This document shows, piece after piece, positions 40,810-48,970 of a stretch of 64,000 nt of DNA. The position numbers and the translations under genes were made by a program. Positions within the stretch are counted from its first letter, which is position 1, and each line of letters begins with the position of its first letter. The notes under the pieces are model-generated. The model searched no databases and was not told the DNA's origin. It saw nothing but the letters and a program-made list of their open reading frames with translations. Origin of the DNA: Aminidesulfovibrio sp040307135 (GTDB lineage: Bacteria > Desulfobacterota > Desulfovibrionia > Desulfovibrionales > Desulfovibrionaceae); assembly GCA_040307135.1 (NCBI GenBank), contig JAWRKD010000167.1:33980-97979 (forward strand), read 5' to 3'.

Positions 40810-41794
40810 CGCCCGAACCCCTGCTGACCACGATGCGGCCCTCGTCCTCGAGGCGGCGCACGGTCTTGACGATGTTCTGCTGGGCCCCCTCCACTTCCGA
40901 GAGCTTCACCGGGCCCATGATCTCCAGGTCCTCGCGGATCATCGCGCCGGCGCGTTCGGAGAGGTTCTTCAGGAACTTCTCCTTGAGCTCGTCGGAGGCG
41001 CCCTTGAGGGCCGTGGTCAGGTCCTCGTTGGAGATCTCCTTCAACAGTTCGCGCACGCCGCGGTCGTCCAGGGCCTTGATGTCCTCGAACACGAACATGA
41101 GGTTGCGGATGTCCTCGGCCATCTGCGAGGACTCCTCCTCGATCTCGGAGAGGACCTCCTCCTCGGTGGCGCGGTCCACGGCGTTGAGGATCTCGGCCAC
41201 GGCCTGCACGCCGCCGACCTTCTTGCCTTCCTTGCCGCCCATGGCGATGAGCTGGCTCTGGAGGACCTTGTCCACTTCCATGAGCATCTCGGCGGCCACG
41301 GCCTCCAGCTTGGCCAGGCGCATGAGCACCTCGGCGCGCACGCCCGCGGGCAGGTTCTGGAGCAGTTCCGCGGCCTGGTCCGGGTGCAGGTGGCCCAAGA
41401 TCAGGGCCAGGGTCTGCGGGTGTTCGTTGCGCAGGATCTGGGCCAGAATGCGCGGGCTCACGTTCTCCAGCTCCTGGAAGGGCACCGGGCCGGTGTCGAT
41501 CTCCAGGGAGTCCATGATGTACTTGGCGGTCTCCGGGTCCAGGGACTTGGCCAGCATGCGCTTGACCTGGTCCGCCCCGCCCACGAGCAGCTCGGCCCCG
41601 TAGATCAGGGACTCGTTGTACTCCTTGAGCACCTCCATGACCTGCTCCTTGGGCACGGAGTCGATCTCCAGCATGGCCTTGGAGATGGTGGCGATCTCGG
41701 TGCGCTCCAGGCGCTTGAAGACGTCGGAGGTGAACTTCTCGCCCAGGGCCAGAAGCACGATGGCCGTCTTCTGGGGACCGCTGAAGGTGCTCAC
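40796..41794 (-). CDS. fliG: Flagellar motor switch protein FliG
   Basis: A 332-residue rotor protein. Typical segments: GPQKTAIVLLALGE at the N-terminus, the EHPQT motif in RNEHPQTLALILGHLHPDQA of the middle domain, and the C-terminal torque helix (VFEDIKALDDRGVRELLKEI, SERAGAMIREDLEIMGPVK). It couples the FliF ring to FliM and to the stator. The start is the ATG at 41794, one base after the fliF stop. Normal length. Confidence 0.97.
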   Translation of the reverse strand: MSTFSGPQKTAIVLLALGEKFTSDVFKRLERTEIATISKAMLEIDSVPKEQVMEVLKEYNESLIYGAELLVGGADQVKRMLAKSLDPETAKYIMDSLEIDTGPVPFQELENVSPRILAQILRNEHPQTLALILGHLHPDQAAELLQNLPAGVRAEVLMRLAKLEAVAAEMLMEVDKVLQSQLIAMGGKEGKKVGGVQAVAEILNAVDRATEEEVLSEIEEESSQMAEDIRNLMFVFEDIKALDDRGVRELLKEISNEDLTTALKGASDELKEKFLKNLSERAGAMIREDLEIMGPVKLSEVEGAQQNIVKTVRRLEDEGRIVVSRGSGDVFV

Positions 41795-41795
41795 G

Positions 41796-43388
41796 CTAGG
41801 CCTCCTGCTTGATCCAGGTGCGGAACAGTCTCACGGTCTGCTCCATGTTCTGCTCCGAGAGCTGGAGGGCCTGGGCCTTGATGTTCTCCAGCTTGCGGGC
41901 GTCGGCCAGGGCCGCCTCGTCCAGTTCGCCTTCCTCGATGGCCAGCCGCTCCATGCCGGGCAGCCCGGCCACCTCGGCCATTTCCTGCTCGGCCACGCGC
42001 GGCCGGATGAGGGACATGACCACCGGCCGGACCACCAGGATCAGGAAGAGGAAGATGAGCAGGCCGTTGAGGAAGGGCTTGCCCAGGCGCTGGGCGTATT
42101 CCAGCATGGTGCGCATGAGCGTCTGGCCGTCCTCGATCTCCGGCGCGCCGAAGGAGATGTTCGAGACCTCCACGGCGTCGCCGCGGTTGCGGTCGAATCC
42201 CACGGCCGAGCGCACCAGGTTCTGGATGCGCTGCATCTCCTCGGCCGAGCGCGGGGTGTAGGCCATCTGGCCGTTGGCGTCCTTGGCGTAGGTGCCGTCC
42301 ACGATAACCGCCACGCTCAGCCGCTGCAACTCGCCCACGGGCGAGACGATGCTCTGCTCTTCCTTGTTGATCTCGTAGTTGGTGGTGCGGGCCTCGCGGG
42401 TGGAGTCCTGGGTGGACTGGGTGCCGTTGAAGCCGTCGCCGCGGAAGTTGGCCTCGGGCGAGCCGCCGTCGATGGCCGCGCGGCCCTGGGTGCTTTCCTC
42501 GCTGCGGTTCTCGGAGCGGACCACCGTGGCGTTGGGGTCGTACATCTCCTTGCGGATGGTCTTCTGGCTGAAGTCCAGGTCCGCGTTCACCCGGGCGATG
42601 ACCTTCTGGGGACCCACCACGGGCATGAGCAGCTCCTCGATGCGCCGCTCCAGCTTGCGCTCCATCTGGGCCTTGTAGTCCAGCTGGGTGGTGGAGAGGC
42701 CCGGCGTGGCCGAGTCGTCCTCCGGGGTGTACAGGGGCTGGCCGTTCATGTCCGTGACCGTGATGCGCTTCTTGTCCAGGCCCTCCACGGACATGGACAC
42801 CAGGTTCACGATGCCCTGGATCTGCTTGGGCTCCAGGGAGGCCTTGTCCTTGAGCTTGAGGACCACCGAGGCCGAGGGCGGGATCTGGTCCTCGATGAAC
42901 AGGCTCTTGTGCGGGAGCACGAGGTGCACGCGGGCCTTCTCGATCTGCGGAAATTCGTTGATGGTGCGGGCCAGTTCGCCCTGCAGGGCGCGCTGGTAGT
43001 TGATCTGCTGCACGAAGTCGGTCTGTCCCACCTTGAGTTCGTCGAAGATCTCGAAGCCGATGCCCTGGCCGTGGAGGTTGCCCTCGCCCGCGATCTTCAG
43101 GCGCAGGTCATAGACCCGGTCCGCAGGCACCAGCACGGTCTGGCCGCCGTCCTGCAGCTCGTAGGACTCCTTGCCCGCCTTGAGCATGTTCACGATCTTG
43201 GCCGCGTCCTCGGGATAGAGCTTGGAGTAGAGCACGCGGTAGTCCGGCTTGTTGAGCCAGTAGATCATGAGCACGAAGGCGATGGTCACGGAAACCGCCA
43301 GGCCCGCCAGCAGCATGCGCTGCGAGAAGGTGCGGTTGGACCAGTACGTGTTGAGCTTCTGGAGGTACTGCTTGATGGCGGGGGGCAT
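41796..43388 (-). CDS. fliF: Flagellar MS-ring protein FliF
   Basis: A 530-residue membrane protein with an N-terminal helix (about 25-45, MLLAGLAVSVTIAFVLMIYW) and a C-terminal helix (about 440-460, PFLNGLLIFLFLILVVRPVV). Between them are the ring-building motifs (PDYRVLYSKLYPEDAAKIV, EGELARTI-like ELARTINEFPQIEKARVHLV). The cytoplasmic C-terminus binds FliG. The start is the ATG at 43388; the gap to fliE is 48 bases. Confidence 0.97.
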   Translation of the reverse strand: MPPAIKQYLQKLNTYWSNRTFSQRMLLAGLAVSVTIAFVLMIYWLNKPDYRVLYSKLYPEDAAKIVNMLKAGKESYELQDGGQTVLVPADRVYDLRLKIAGEGNLHGQGIGFEIFDELKVGQTDFVQQINYQRALQGELARTINEFPQIEKARVHLVLPHKSLFIEDQIPPSASVVLKLKDKASLEPKQIQGIVNLVSMSVEGLDKKRITVTDMNGQPLYTPEDDSATPGLSTTQLDYKAQMERKLERRIEELLMPVVGPQKVIARVNADLDFSQKTIRKEMYDPNATVVRSENRSEESTQGRAAIDGGSPEANFRGDGFNGTQSTQDSTREARTTNYEINKEEQSIVSPVGELQRLSVAVIVDGTYAKDANGQMAYTPRSAEEMQRIQNLVRSAVGFDRNRGDAVEVSNISFGAPEIEDGQTLMRTMLEYAQRLGKPFLNGLLIFLFLILVVRPVVMSLIRPRVAEQEMAEVAGLPGMERLAIEEGELDEAALADARKLENIKAQALQLSEQNMEQTVRLFRTWIKQEA

Positions 43389-43436
43389 GGGATCGGGCTC
43401 CTCGTTTCCGTGTGTGGCTTATGGGCCTGGTCGCCG

Positions 43437-43766
43437 CTAGAAGCTCATGCGCATGAGTTCCTGGTAGGCCGAGAGCACCTTGTTGCGCACCGCGCTGGTC
43501 ATGCTCATGGCCACGCTGGCCTTCTGCAGGCTGATCATCAGTTCGTGGACGTTCTCGCTCTTGCCCGCGGCGAAGGCCTCGATGAGCCCGCTCTTCTCGG
43601 ACTCCATCTCGTTCACTTCCTTGAGCGACTTGGTCATGGCGTCCATGAAACCGCCGCCCTGGTCCTGGGGCTTGCTGTCCAGAGCCTTGGCCACCTTGCC
43701 CTCGATGGCCTGGCGGCGTCCCAGGGCCTGCTGGTAGGCCTTGATGCCGTATGTGCTGCCGATCAT
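43437..43766 (-). CDS. fliE: Flagellar hook-basal body adaptor FliE
   Basis: A 109-residue protein with the FliE C-terminal signature VHELMISLQKASVAMSMTSAVRNKVLSAYQE (split here: HELMISLQKASVAM, then VRNKVLSAYQELMRM). It joins the MS ring to the proximal rod and is exported without a signal peptide. The start is the ATG at 43766. It lies between flgC and fliF as in most flagellar operons. Confidence 0.95.
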   Translation of the reverse strand: MIGSTYGIKAYQQALGRRQAIEGKVAKALDSKPQDQGGGFMDAMTKSLKEVNEMESEKSGLIEAFAAGKSENVHELMISLQKASVAMSMTSAVRNKVLSAYQELMRMSF

Positions 43767-43783
43767 TGCCTGCCTCCCCCGTG

Positions 43784-44224
43784 TTAGCCGCGGCCGATGG
43801 CCAGGGCCTTGTTGAACATGGTCTTCACGTCCTGGATGGACTGGGCGTTGGCCTCGTAGGAGCGCATGGCGTTGACCATGTTGGTCATCTCCTCCACCAC
43901 GTTGATGTCCGGGTAGGCCACGTAGCCCTGGGTGTTGGCGTCCGGATGGCCCGGGTCATAGACGTAGCGGAACGGCCGCGAGTCGTTGACGATGCCGCGC
44001 ACGGCCACGCCCTGAAGGTCGCGGTTCATCTGGTCCTGCATGGCCGAGTCGAAGGGCGAGAGCACGGGCGCGGACTCGAAGGACACGCTCTTGCGGCGGT
44101 AGGGGCCGCCGTCGGCCGTGCGCGTGGTCTGGGCGTTGGCCATGTTCATGGAAATGACGTTCATGTAGTCGCGCTGGGCCTTCATGCCCGAGGCGGCCAC
44201 GTCGAGTGCGGTCATGAAGTCCAT
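43784..44224 (-). CDS. flgC: Flagellar basal-body rod protein FlgC
   Basis: A 146-residue proximal rod protein: N-terminal FMTALDVAASGMKAQRDYMN and ISMNMANAQTTR motif, middle YVAYPDINVVEEMTNMVNAM, and C-terminal SYEANAQSIQDVKTMFNKAL. All three are FlgC hallmarks. The start is the ATG at 44224, three bases after the flgB stop. Confidence 0.96.
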   Translation of the reverse strand: MDFMTALDVAASGMKAQRDYMNVISMNMANAQTTRTADGGPYRRKSVSFESAPVLSPFDSAMQDQMNRDLQGVAVRGIVNDSRPFRYVYDPGHPDANTQGYVAYPDINVVEEMTNMVNAMRSYEANAQSIQDVKTMFNKALAIGRG

Positions 44225-44227
44225 GGT

Positions 44228-44638
44228 CTACTTGCCTCCCTCGGAGATGATCTTGGTCATGCCCGTGAAGTTCTTGGTGATGACCTCGGTGAGGGCGTTG
44301 TAGAGCATGGCGTTCTTGGCCATGACGGTCATCTCCTTGTCCAGGTTCACGGAGTCCTCGCCATAGATATAGCGGGGCTTGAACTCCTTGAATGACTCGC
44401 CTTGGAAGGAGTCCGCCTTGAAGGCCGCGGGCATGTGGTGCTCGTTGGTGCGCGTGACCTTGCCGCGGGCGTCCAGGGCCAGGGCGTTCTGGAGGTCCTG
44501 CTCGAACTCCAGGGATTTGGCCTTGTACTGCGGGGTGTTCACGTTGGCGATGTTGCTCATGACGAGATTTTGACGCTGGAGCCGCAGATCCAGGACCTTC
44601 TCGGACAACTCGATGTGACCGTCGAACAGGCTTCTCAT
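44228..44638 (-). CDS. flgB: Flagellar basal-body rod protein FlgB
   Basis: A 136-residue rod protein with the FlgB N-terminus (MRSLFDGHIELSEKVLDLRL, NLVMSNIANVNTPQYKA) and the C-terminal segment VNLDKEMTVMAKNAMLYNAL. The start is the ATG at 44638 after GGAGGA; a longer in-frame extension upstream is not supported by a ribosome binding site. It is the first gene of flgBC-fliEFGHI, about 70 bases downstream of the predicted sigma-54 transcription start. Confidence 0.95.
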   Translation of the reverse strand: MRSLFDGHIELSEKVLDLRLQRQNLVMSNIANVNTPQYKAKSLEFEQDLQNALALDARGKVTRTNEHHMPAAFKADSFQGESFKEFKPRYIYGEDSVNLDKEMTVMAKNAMLYNALTEVITKNFTGMTKIISEGGK

Positions 44639-44716
44639 TGCTCGCTTCCTCCTCATCCGGAGTTTTTTTCCCAGCGGTCCGGAGCCCTGGCGGGGCGGGG
44701 GCCGCTGCCCCTTTCC

Positions 44717-44733
44717 AGCAACGGACATGCCAA
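44717..44733 (-). promoter_or_regulatory. Sigma-54 promoter of the flgBC-fliEFGHI operon
   Basis: On the minus strand TTGGCATGTCCGTTGCT: GG and GC are exactly 10 bases apart, and both the TTGGCA and TTGCT halves match consensus. Predicted transcription start near 44706. Flagellar class II genes are sigma-54-controlled in many Proteobacteria. Confidence 0.85.
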
Positions 44734-44966
44734 TGGATTTATCTTCATGGAATACAAGGGAAAATTCATGAATTGCCGCTGCGGCTGGGCGCCGGAAACC
44801 GGGCGGCAGGCTTTTCCGGGCGTCTGGTCCTGTCCTGCCGGCCGATCATTCAGGGAATGAAGAACCGTCATGGACTGGAATGCTCAAAATAAAATTTGTA
44901 AAAACAGTATATTGTAAATTAATAGCGTGCCGTTTCCCGGTTCCCGGCCGGTCCGGGCCATGACTC
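44734..44966. promoter_or_regulatory. Shared upstream region of two divergent sigma-54 promoters
   Basis: About 230 bases between the two -24 boxes, with no supported gene. A marked AT-rich patch (44885-44925, AAATAAAATTTG, GTATATTGTAAATTAATAG) is a good place for an enhancer-binding activator or IHF; no specific inverted repeat was identified with certainty. Confidence 0.5.
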
Positions 44967-44983
44967 CTGGCATGACCGTTGCA
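44967..44983 (+). promoter_or_regulatory. Sigma-54 promoter of the TPR gene
   Basis: CTGGCATGACCGTTGCA: GG at 44969-44970 and GC at 44981-44982 with exactly 10 bases between, and TTGCA at -12. It is nearly identical to the flagellar promoter on the other strand (GGCATG...CCGTTGC). Transcription would start near 44994. Confidence 0.85.
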
Positions 44984-45060
44984 TCGGTTGGGCAGGCCCG
45001 AACCTGGGCCGCAACGTATTCCGTCCGCATTGCGGACAAAGGAGTATGGAGGGGACGATC

Positions 45061-45618
45061 ATGAGCGGTCATCTGGATTACGAGATCAACAAGGAATTGG
45101 GCGAGTGCTACCTGTTCATGGGAGAGCTGGACAAGGCCGAACAGTATTACAACAAGGCCGCCAGCTCCAACGGCGTGCACGCCGACCCCTACCTGGGTCT
45201 GGCCGCCATCGCCATCCACCGCGGGCAGCTCGACAGTGCCCTGGCCATGTACCGCAAGGCCCACAAGGTGGACCCCACGGACAAGACCTATGCCGGCATC
45301 GCCCTGGTTCTCGTGGAGCAGGGGTTCAAGGACGAGGCTTTCGCGCACTTCACCGACGCGCTCAAGGCCAACCCGGAGAACATGGTAGCCCTGTTCAGCC
45401 TCGTGCGCCTGGGCCATGAGCTTTCCCGCCTGGAAGAGGTGGTGGCCGCCCTGGGCCGCTACCTGGAGATCGACCCGGCCAAGGCCGAGGTCCGCTACTC
45501 CCTGGCCGGCTGCCTGGTCTGCCTGGACCGCAAGGAGGAGGCGCGCGCCGAACTGACGCGCATCCTCGAGTCCAGCCCGGACTTCGAGCCCGCCAAGGAA
45601 CTCCTGGCGCAGCTCTAG
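45061..45618 (+). CDS. TPR-repeat protein co-regulated with flagellar genes
   Basis: A 185-residue cytoplasmic protein of four to five TPRs (GECYLFMGELDKAEQYYNKA, ADPYLGLAAIAIHRGQLDSA, DKTYAGIALVLVEQGFKDEA, VRYSLAGCLVCLDRKEEARA). The start is the ATG at 45061 after GGAGG; an upstream in-frame ATG at 45046 lacks a site. The sigma-54 promoter upstream matches that of the divergent flagellar operon, so a role in flagellar assembly or its control is likely. The partner is unknown. A large hairpin follows the stop. Confidence 0.85.
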   Translation: MSGHLDYEINKELGECYLFMGELDKAEQYYNKAASSNGVHADPYLGLAAIAIHRGQLDSALAMYRKAHKVDPTDKTYAGIALVLVEQGFKDEAFAHFTDALKANPENMVALFSLVRLGHELSRLEEVVAALGRYLEIDPAKAEVRYSLAGCLVCLDRKEEARAELTRILESSPDFEPAKELLAQL

Positions 45619-45645
45619 GACGAATTTCGGTCTCCCCTCCCTATT

Positions 45646-45689
45646 GATTCCCCGCGCCGTCCGGCTCTCCCCCGGCGGCGCGGGGGATC
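45646..45689 (+). promoter_or_regulatory. Large hairpin upstream of purH
   Basis: GATTCCCCGCGCCG can pair with CGGCGCGGGGGATC (14 base pairs, one G-T) around a 16-base loop. No T-run follows, so it is not a typical terminator. It may end the TPR mRNA or control purH. A second small hairpin, CGCCTC/GAGGCG (45743-45764), covers the purH ribosome binding site. Confidence 0.5.
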
Positions 45690-45769
45690 ATACGGCATTT
45701 GCCCGTCCGGCCTTCCCTTGCCTTTGCCTCCCAAATCTGGCACGCCTCCCGAAAAAGCGAGGCGCACGC

Positions 45770-46363
45770 ATGGATTTCCTCGTTCCCCAACGGGCGCTGT
45801 TGAGCGTCACCGACAAGACCGGTCTCATGGACTTCGCCCGGGTTCTGGCCGCCCGCGGCGTGGAGCTGGTGTCCACGGGCGGCACCATGAAGGCGCTCAA
45901 GGAAGGCGGGCTGGCCGTGACTTCGGTGAGCGACGTCACCGGCTTTCCCGAGATCCTGGGCGGCCGGGTCAAGACCCTGCACCCGCACGTGCACGGCGGC
46001 GTGCTGGCCGACAAGGACGACCCTGCCCACCTGGAGACCCTGGCGGCCCTCAGGATCAAGCCCTTTGACCTGGTCTGCGTGAACCTCTACAACTTCGCCC
46101 TGGCCGCACGGAAGGGCCTGGACCTCAAGGCCGCGGTGGAGGAGATCGACATCGGCGGCCCCACCCTGCTGCGGGCCTCGGCCAAGAACTTCCACAGCGT
46201 CCTGGTGGTGCCGGGCGTGGAGCACTACGGCCGGGTCCTGGCCGAGTTGGAGTCCGGCGGCTTCTCCCTCAAGCTGCGCAAGGACATGGCCGCGGCCACC
46301 TTCCGGCTGGTGAGCGGCTACGACGCCATGATCGCGGAGTACCTGGGCGGGCACGAGGCCTAG
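45770..46363 (+). CDS. purH: IMP cyclohydrolase (PurH N-terminal domain only)
   Basis: A 197-residue protein equal to the N-terminal MGS-like half of bifunctional PurH: LLSVTDKTGLMDFARVL, VELVSTGGTMKALKEGG, VTGFPEILGGRVKTLHPHVH and EIDIGGPTLLRASAKN. It closes the purine ring (FAICAR to IMP). The AICAR transformylase half (about 320 residues) is missing, so another enzyme must supply FAICAR. The start is the ATG at 45770 after GAGG. The TAG stop at 46361 is in the same frame as hflX, which begins 18 bases later. Confidence 0.93.
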   Translation: MDFLVPQRALLSVTDKTGLMDFARVLAARGVELVSTGGTMKALKEGGLAVTSVSDVTGFPEILGGRVKTLHPHVHGGVLADKDDPAHLETLAALRIKPFDLVCVNLYNFALAARKGLDLKAAVEEIDIGGPTLLRASAKNFHSVLVVPGVEHYGRVLAELESGGFSLKLRKDMAAATFRLVSGYDAMIAEYLGGHEA

Positions 46364-46378
46364 CCCGAGGAGCGCGTT

Positions 46379-48040
46379 ATCGCCCAGAAGCCCCAGGGCA
46401 ACACCCAGGGCCTCAAGCCCAGCCAGATCAAGCGCCTGACCCGTCTGTACACCCGGCGCTTCCCGCTGGCCGCGCCCTTCAGCCACGAGCAGGCCTGGGA
46501 GCTGGCCTCCATCAGCCGCGAGACCGGCCGCCAGGTGGGCCTGCTCATCGACCGCCAGGGCTACCCCTTCCTGGTGCTGGTGGGCGATCCCGCGGCCATC
46601 CTCATCCCGGAGCTGCCCCGGCTGCGCTTGGGGGCCGGACGTCTGCGCGGCCTGCGCCTGTTGCACACCCACCTGGGCGGCGAGCCGCTCTCCCAGGAGG
46701 ACCTTATGGACATGGTCTTCCTGCGCCTGGACAGCGTGGGCGTCCTGGGTGTGGACAGCGGGGGCGAGCCGGAATCCTTCCAGTGGGCCTATCTCCTGCC
46801 GCCCAACCCCGCGGGCAGGAGCTACGAGGCCGGGCCGCCCATGCGCTGGGACAAGGCCGAGGCCCTGGATCTGGGCGGGCAGGTGGCGGCCCTGGAGGAG
46901 GAGCTCTCCCGGCTGGAGACCCTGCGCGAGTCCGGGGACCGGGAGCGGGCGCTTCTGGTGAGCGTGGCCGCCGCGCCCAGGGCCGTGCAGGAGCGCTCCC
47001 TGGAGGAGCTGGCCGAGCTGGCCCGCACGGCCGGGCTGGAGCCCGCGGGCACGGTGATCCAGCGCGTGTCCGTGCTCAACTCCAAGTTCATCCTGGGCAA
47101 GGGCAAGCTGGCCGACCTGGAGGTGCGCGCCCTGCAGACCGGAGCCGCGGTGATCCTCTTCGACCAGGACCTCTCGCCCTCCCAGCTGCGCAATCTGGCC
47201 GACATCACCGAGCGCCGGGTCCTGGACCGCACCCAGCTCATCCTGGACATCTTCGCCCAGCACGCCGTGTCCCGGGCGGGCAAGCTCCAGGTGGAGATGG
47301 CCCAGCTCAAGTACGCCCTGCCCAGGCTGGTGGGGAAGAACCGGGCCATGTCCCGGCTGGTGGGCGGCATCGGCGGCCGGGGCCCGGGCGAGACCAAGCT
47401 GGAGATCGACCGCCGCCGCGCCCGCGACCGCATCGCCCGGCTCAAGAAGGAGCTGGAAGAGGTGCGCCGCCAGCGCGGTCAGACCCGCGAGCGCCGGGCC
47501 AAGGCCGGCCTGCCCGTGGTTTCCCTGGTGGGCTACACCAACGCGGGCAAGTCCACGCTGCTGAACACCCTGACCCAGAGCGGGGTCCTGGCCGAGAACA
47601 AGCTCTTCGCCACCCTGGACCCCACCAGCCGCCGCATCCGCTTTCCCCGCGACCGCGAGGTGGTGCTCACGGACACGGTGGGCTTCATCCGCCGCCTGCC
47701 CCCGGACCTCCAGGAGGCCTTCCGCGCCACCTTGGAGGAGCTTACGTCCGCGGACGTGCTCGTGCATGTGGCCGACGCCTCGCACCCCGAGGTGGAGGAG
47801 CAGGTGCGGGCCGTGGAGGCCATTCTCCGGGAAATGGGATTGGGCGAGCGGCCCTGCATCCTGGCCCTGAACAAGTGGGACCGGCTGGACGAAGAGGGCC
47901 GCGAGGCGGTCCTGCGCCTGTTCCCCGAGGGCCTGCCCGTCACGGCCCTGGAGCGGGGCAGCCTGGAGCCCCTGGTCCAGGCCGTGCTGGCGCGCATTCC
48001 CTGGGACAAGCGGGACAAGGCCCGGGCCCCGGGCGAATAG
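46379..48040 (+). CDS. hflX: GTPase HflX, probable non-canonical AUC start
   Basis: A 553-residue ribosome-associated GTPase. G-domain motifs: GYTNAGKSTLLN (G1), DTVGFIRRLPPDLQEAFRAT (G3), NKWD (G4). The HflX domain (VLNSKFILGKGKLADLE, FDQDLSPSQLRNL) precedes them. The N-terminal extension (GLKPSQIKRLTRLYTRRFPL) is clearly protein-coding but contains no ATG, GTG or TTG. The first canonical start, GTG at 46535, would drop 52 such residues and has no ribosome binding site. The best start is ATC at 46379, six bases after GAGGAG. In frame just upstream is only the purH TAG. HflX splits stalled or hibernating ribosomes. Confidence 0.9.
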   Translation: MAQKPQGNTQGLKPSQIKRLTRLYTRRFPLAAPFSHEQAWELASISRETGRQVGLLIDRQGYPFLVLVGDPAAILIPELPRLRLGAGRLRGLRLLHTHLGGEPLSQEDLMDMVFLRLDSVGVLGVDSGGEPESFQWAYLLPPNPAGRSYEAGPPMRWDKAEALDLGGQVAALEEELSRLETLRESGDRERALLVSVAAAPRAVQERSLEELAELARTAGLEPAGTVIQRVSVLNSKFILGKGKLADLEVRALQTGAAVILFDQDLSPSQLRNLADITERRVLDRTQLILDIFAQHAVSRAGKLQVEMAQLKYALPRLVGKNRAMSRLVGGIGGRGPGETKLEIDRRRARDRIARLKKELEEVRRQRGQTRERRAKAGLPVVSLVGYTNAGKSTLLNTLTQSGVLAENKLFATLDPTSRRIRFPRDREVVLTDTVGFIRRLPPDLQEAFRATLEELTSADVLVHVADASHPEVEEQVRAVEAILREMGLGERPCILALNKWDRLDEEGREAVLRLFPEGLPVTALERGSLEPLVQAVLARIPWDKRDKARAPGE

Positions 48041-48970
48041 CTAGTCTTCCTTCCTGTCGTTGCACATGCCGCCCACGCGCTCGCCGTCGCGCGAGGCCGC
48101 GTCCTCCATGGGCTCCACATGCACCGTCACCTGGCTGCGCGGCAGCCTGGCCCGGATGGCCTCCTCCACGTCGCAGGTGAGGTCGTGGGCCGCCTTGACC
48201 GAGGTCAGGCCCGGCACCATGAGGTGGAAGTCCACGAAGACCTGGGAGCCGGACTTGCGCGCCCGCAGGCCGTGGTATTCGGCCCCGTCGTGGGTGGCGG
48301 CGATGGCCTCCTCGATGGCCCGCATCTGGTCCGGGGGCAGGGTGGCGTCCATGAGCCCGGCCGCGGAGCGCCGCAGGAGCGAGACGCCGGTGAACATGAT
48401 GTTCACGGCCATGATCCCGGCGATGAGCGGGTCCAGGATGCGCCAGGAGGGCTCGACCATGATGAGGCTCAGGCCCAGGATGAGCCCGGCCGAGGTCCAG
48501 ACGTCGGTGAGCAGGTGGCGGGCGTCGGCCTCCAGGGTGATGCTGTCGAAGCGCCGGCCCGCGTTGAGCAGGATGCGCGCGGCGGCGAAGTTCACGGCCG
48601 CGGCCAGGGCCGCGGTGAGCAGGCCGACGTCGAGGTTGTCCAGGTCCGCCGGGGCTTGGAAACGCTGCCAGGCCTCCCAGGCGATGCCCACGGCGGCCAG
48701 GAGGATCATGCCGCCCTCGGCCGCGCTGGCGAAGTATTCCACTTTGCCGTGGCCGTAGGCGTGGCGCGAGTCCGCGGGCCGCGCCGCGATGATCAGGGCG
48801 GTCAGGGCGATGGCCCCGGCCGTGAGGTTCACCAGGGATTCCAGGGCGTCCGAGAGCAGGCCCACGGAGCCGGTGATGCCGTAGGCCGTGAATTTGAGAG
48901 TCAGTGTCAGGAGCGAGGCGGCGATGGAGTAGAGGGCGTAGCGCAGGGGCGTGCGGGCGGCCTGCGTCAT
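48041..48970 (-). CDS. Cation diffusion facilitator (CDF) metal exporter
   Basis: A 309-residue inner-membrane transporter with six helices and a C-terminal cytoplasmic metal-sensing domain (GLRARKSGSQVFVDFHLMVP, VTVHVEPMEDA). Metal-site motifs are in LLSDALESLVNLTAG (helix 2) and DARHLLTDVWTSAGLI (helix 5), and the family signature HAYGHGKVEYFA follows helix 2. It exports divalent cations such as Zn, Fe or Co in exchange for protons; the metal is not determinable. The start is the ATG at 48970, overlapping plsY by four bases. Its stop abuts the hflX stop directly. Confidence 0.93.
   Translation of the reverse strand: MTQAARTPLRYALYSIAASLLTLTLKFTAYGITGSVGLLSDALESLVNLTAGAIALTALIIAARPADSRHAYGHGKVEYFASAAEGGMILLAAVGIAWEAWQRFQAPADLDNLDVGLLTAALAAAVNFAAARILLNAGRRFDSITLEADARHLLTDVWTSAGLILGLSLIMVEPSWRILDPLIAGIMAVNIMFTGVSLLRRSAAGLMDATLPPDQMRAIEEAIAATHDGAEYHGLRARKSGSQVFVDFHLMVPGLTSVKAAHDLTCDVEEAIRARLPRSQVTVHVEPMEDAASRDGERVGGMCNDRKED

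Noticed and set aside
46535..46537. GTG at 46535 as the start of hflX
   Set aside because: It has no ribosome binding site and would remove 52 clearly coding residues, including the family-like KPSQIKRLTRLY segment.
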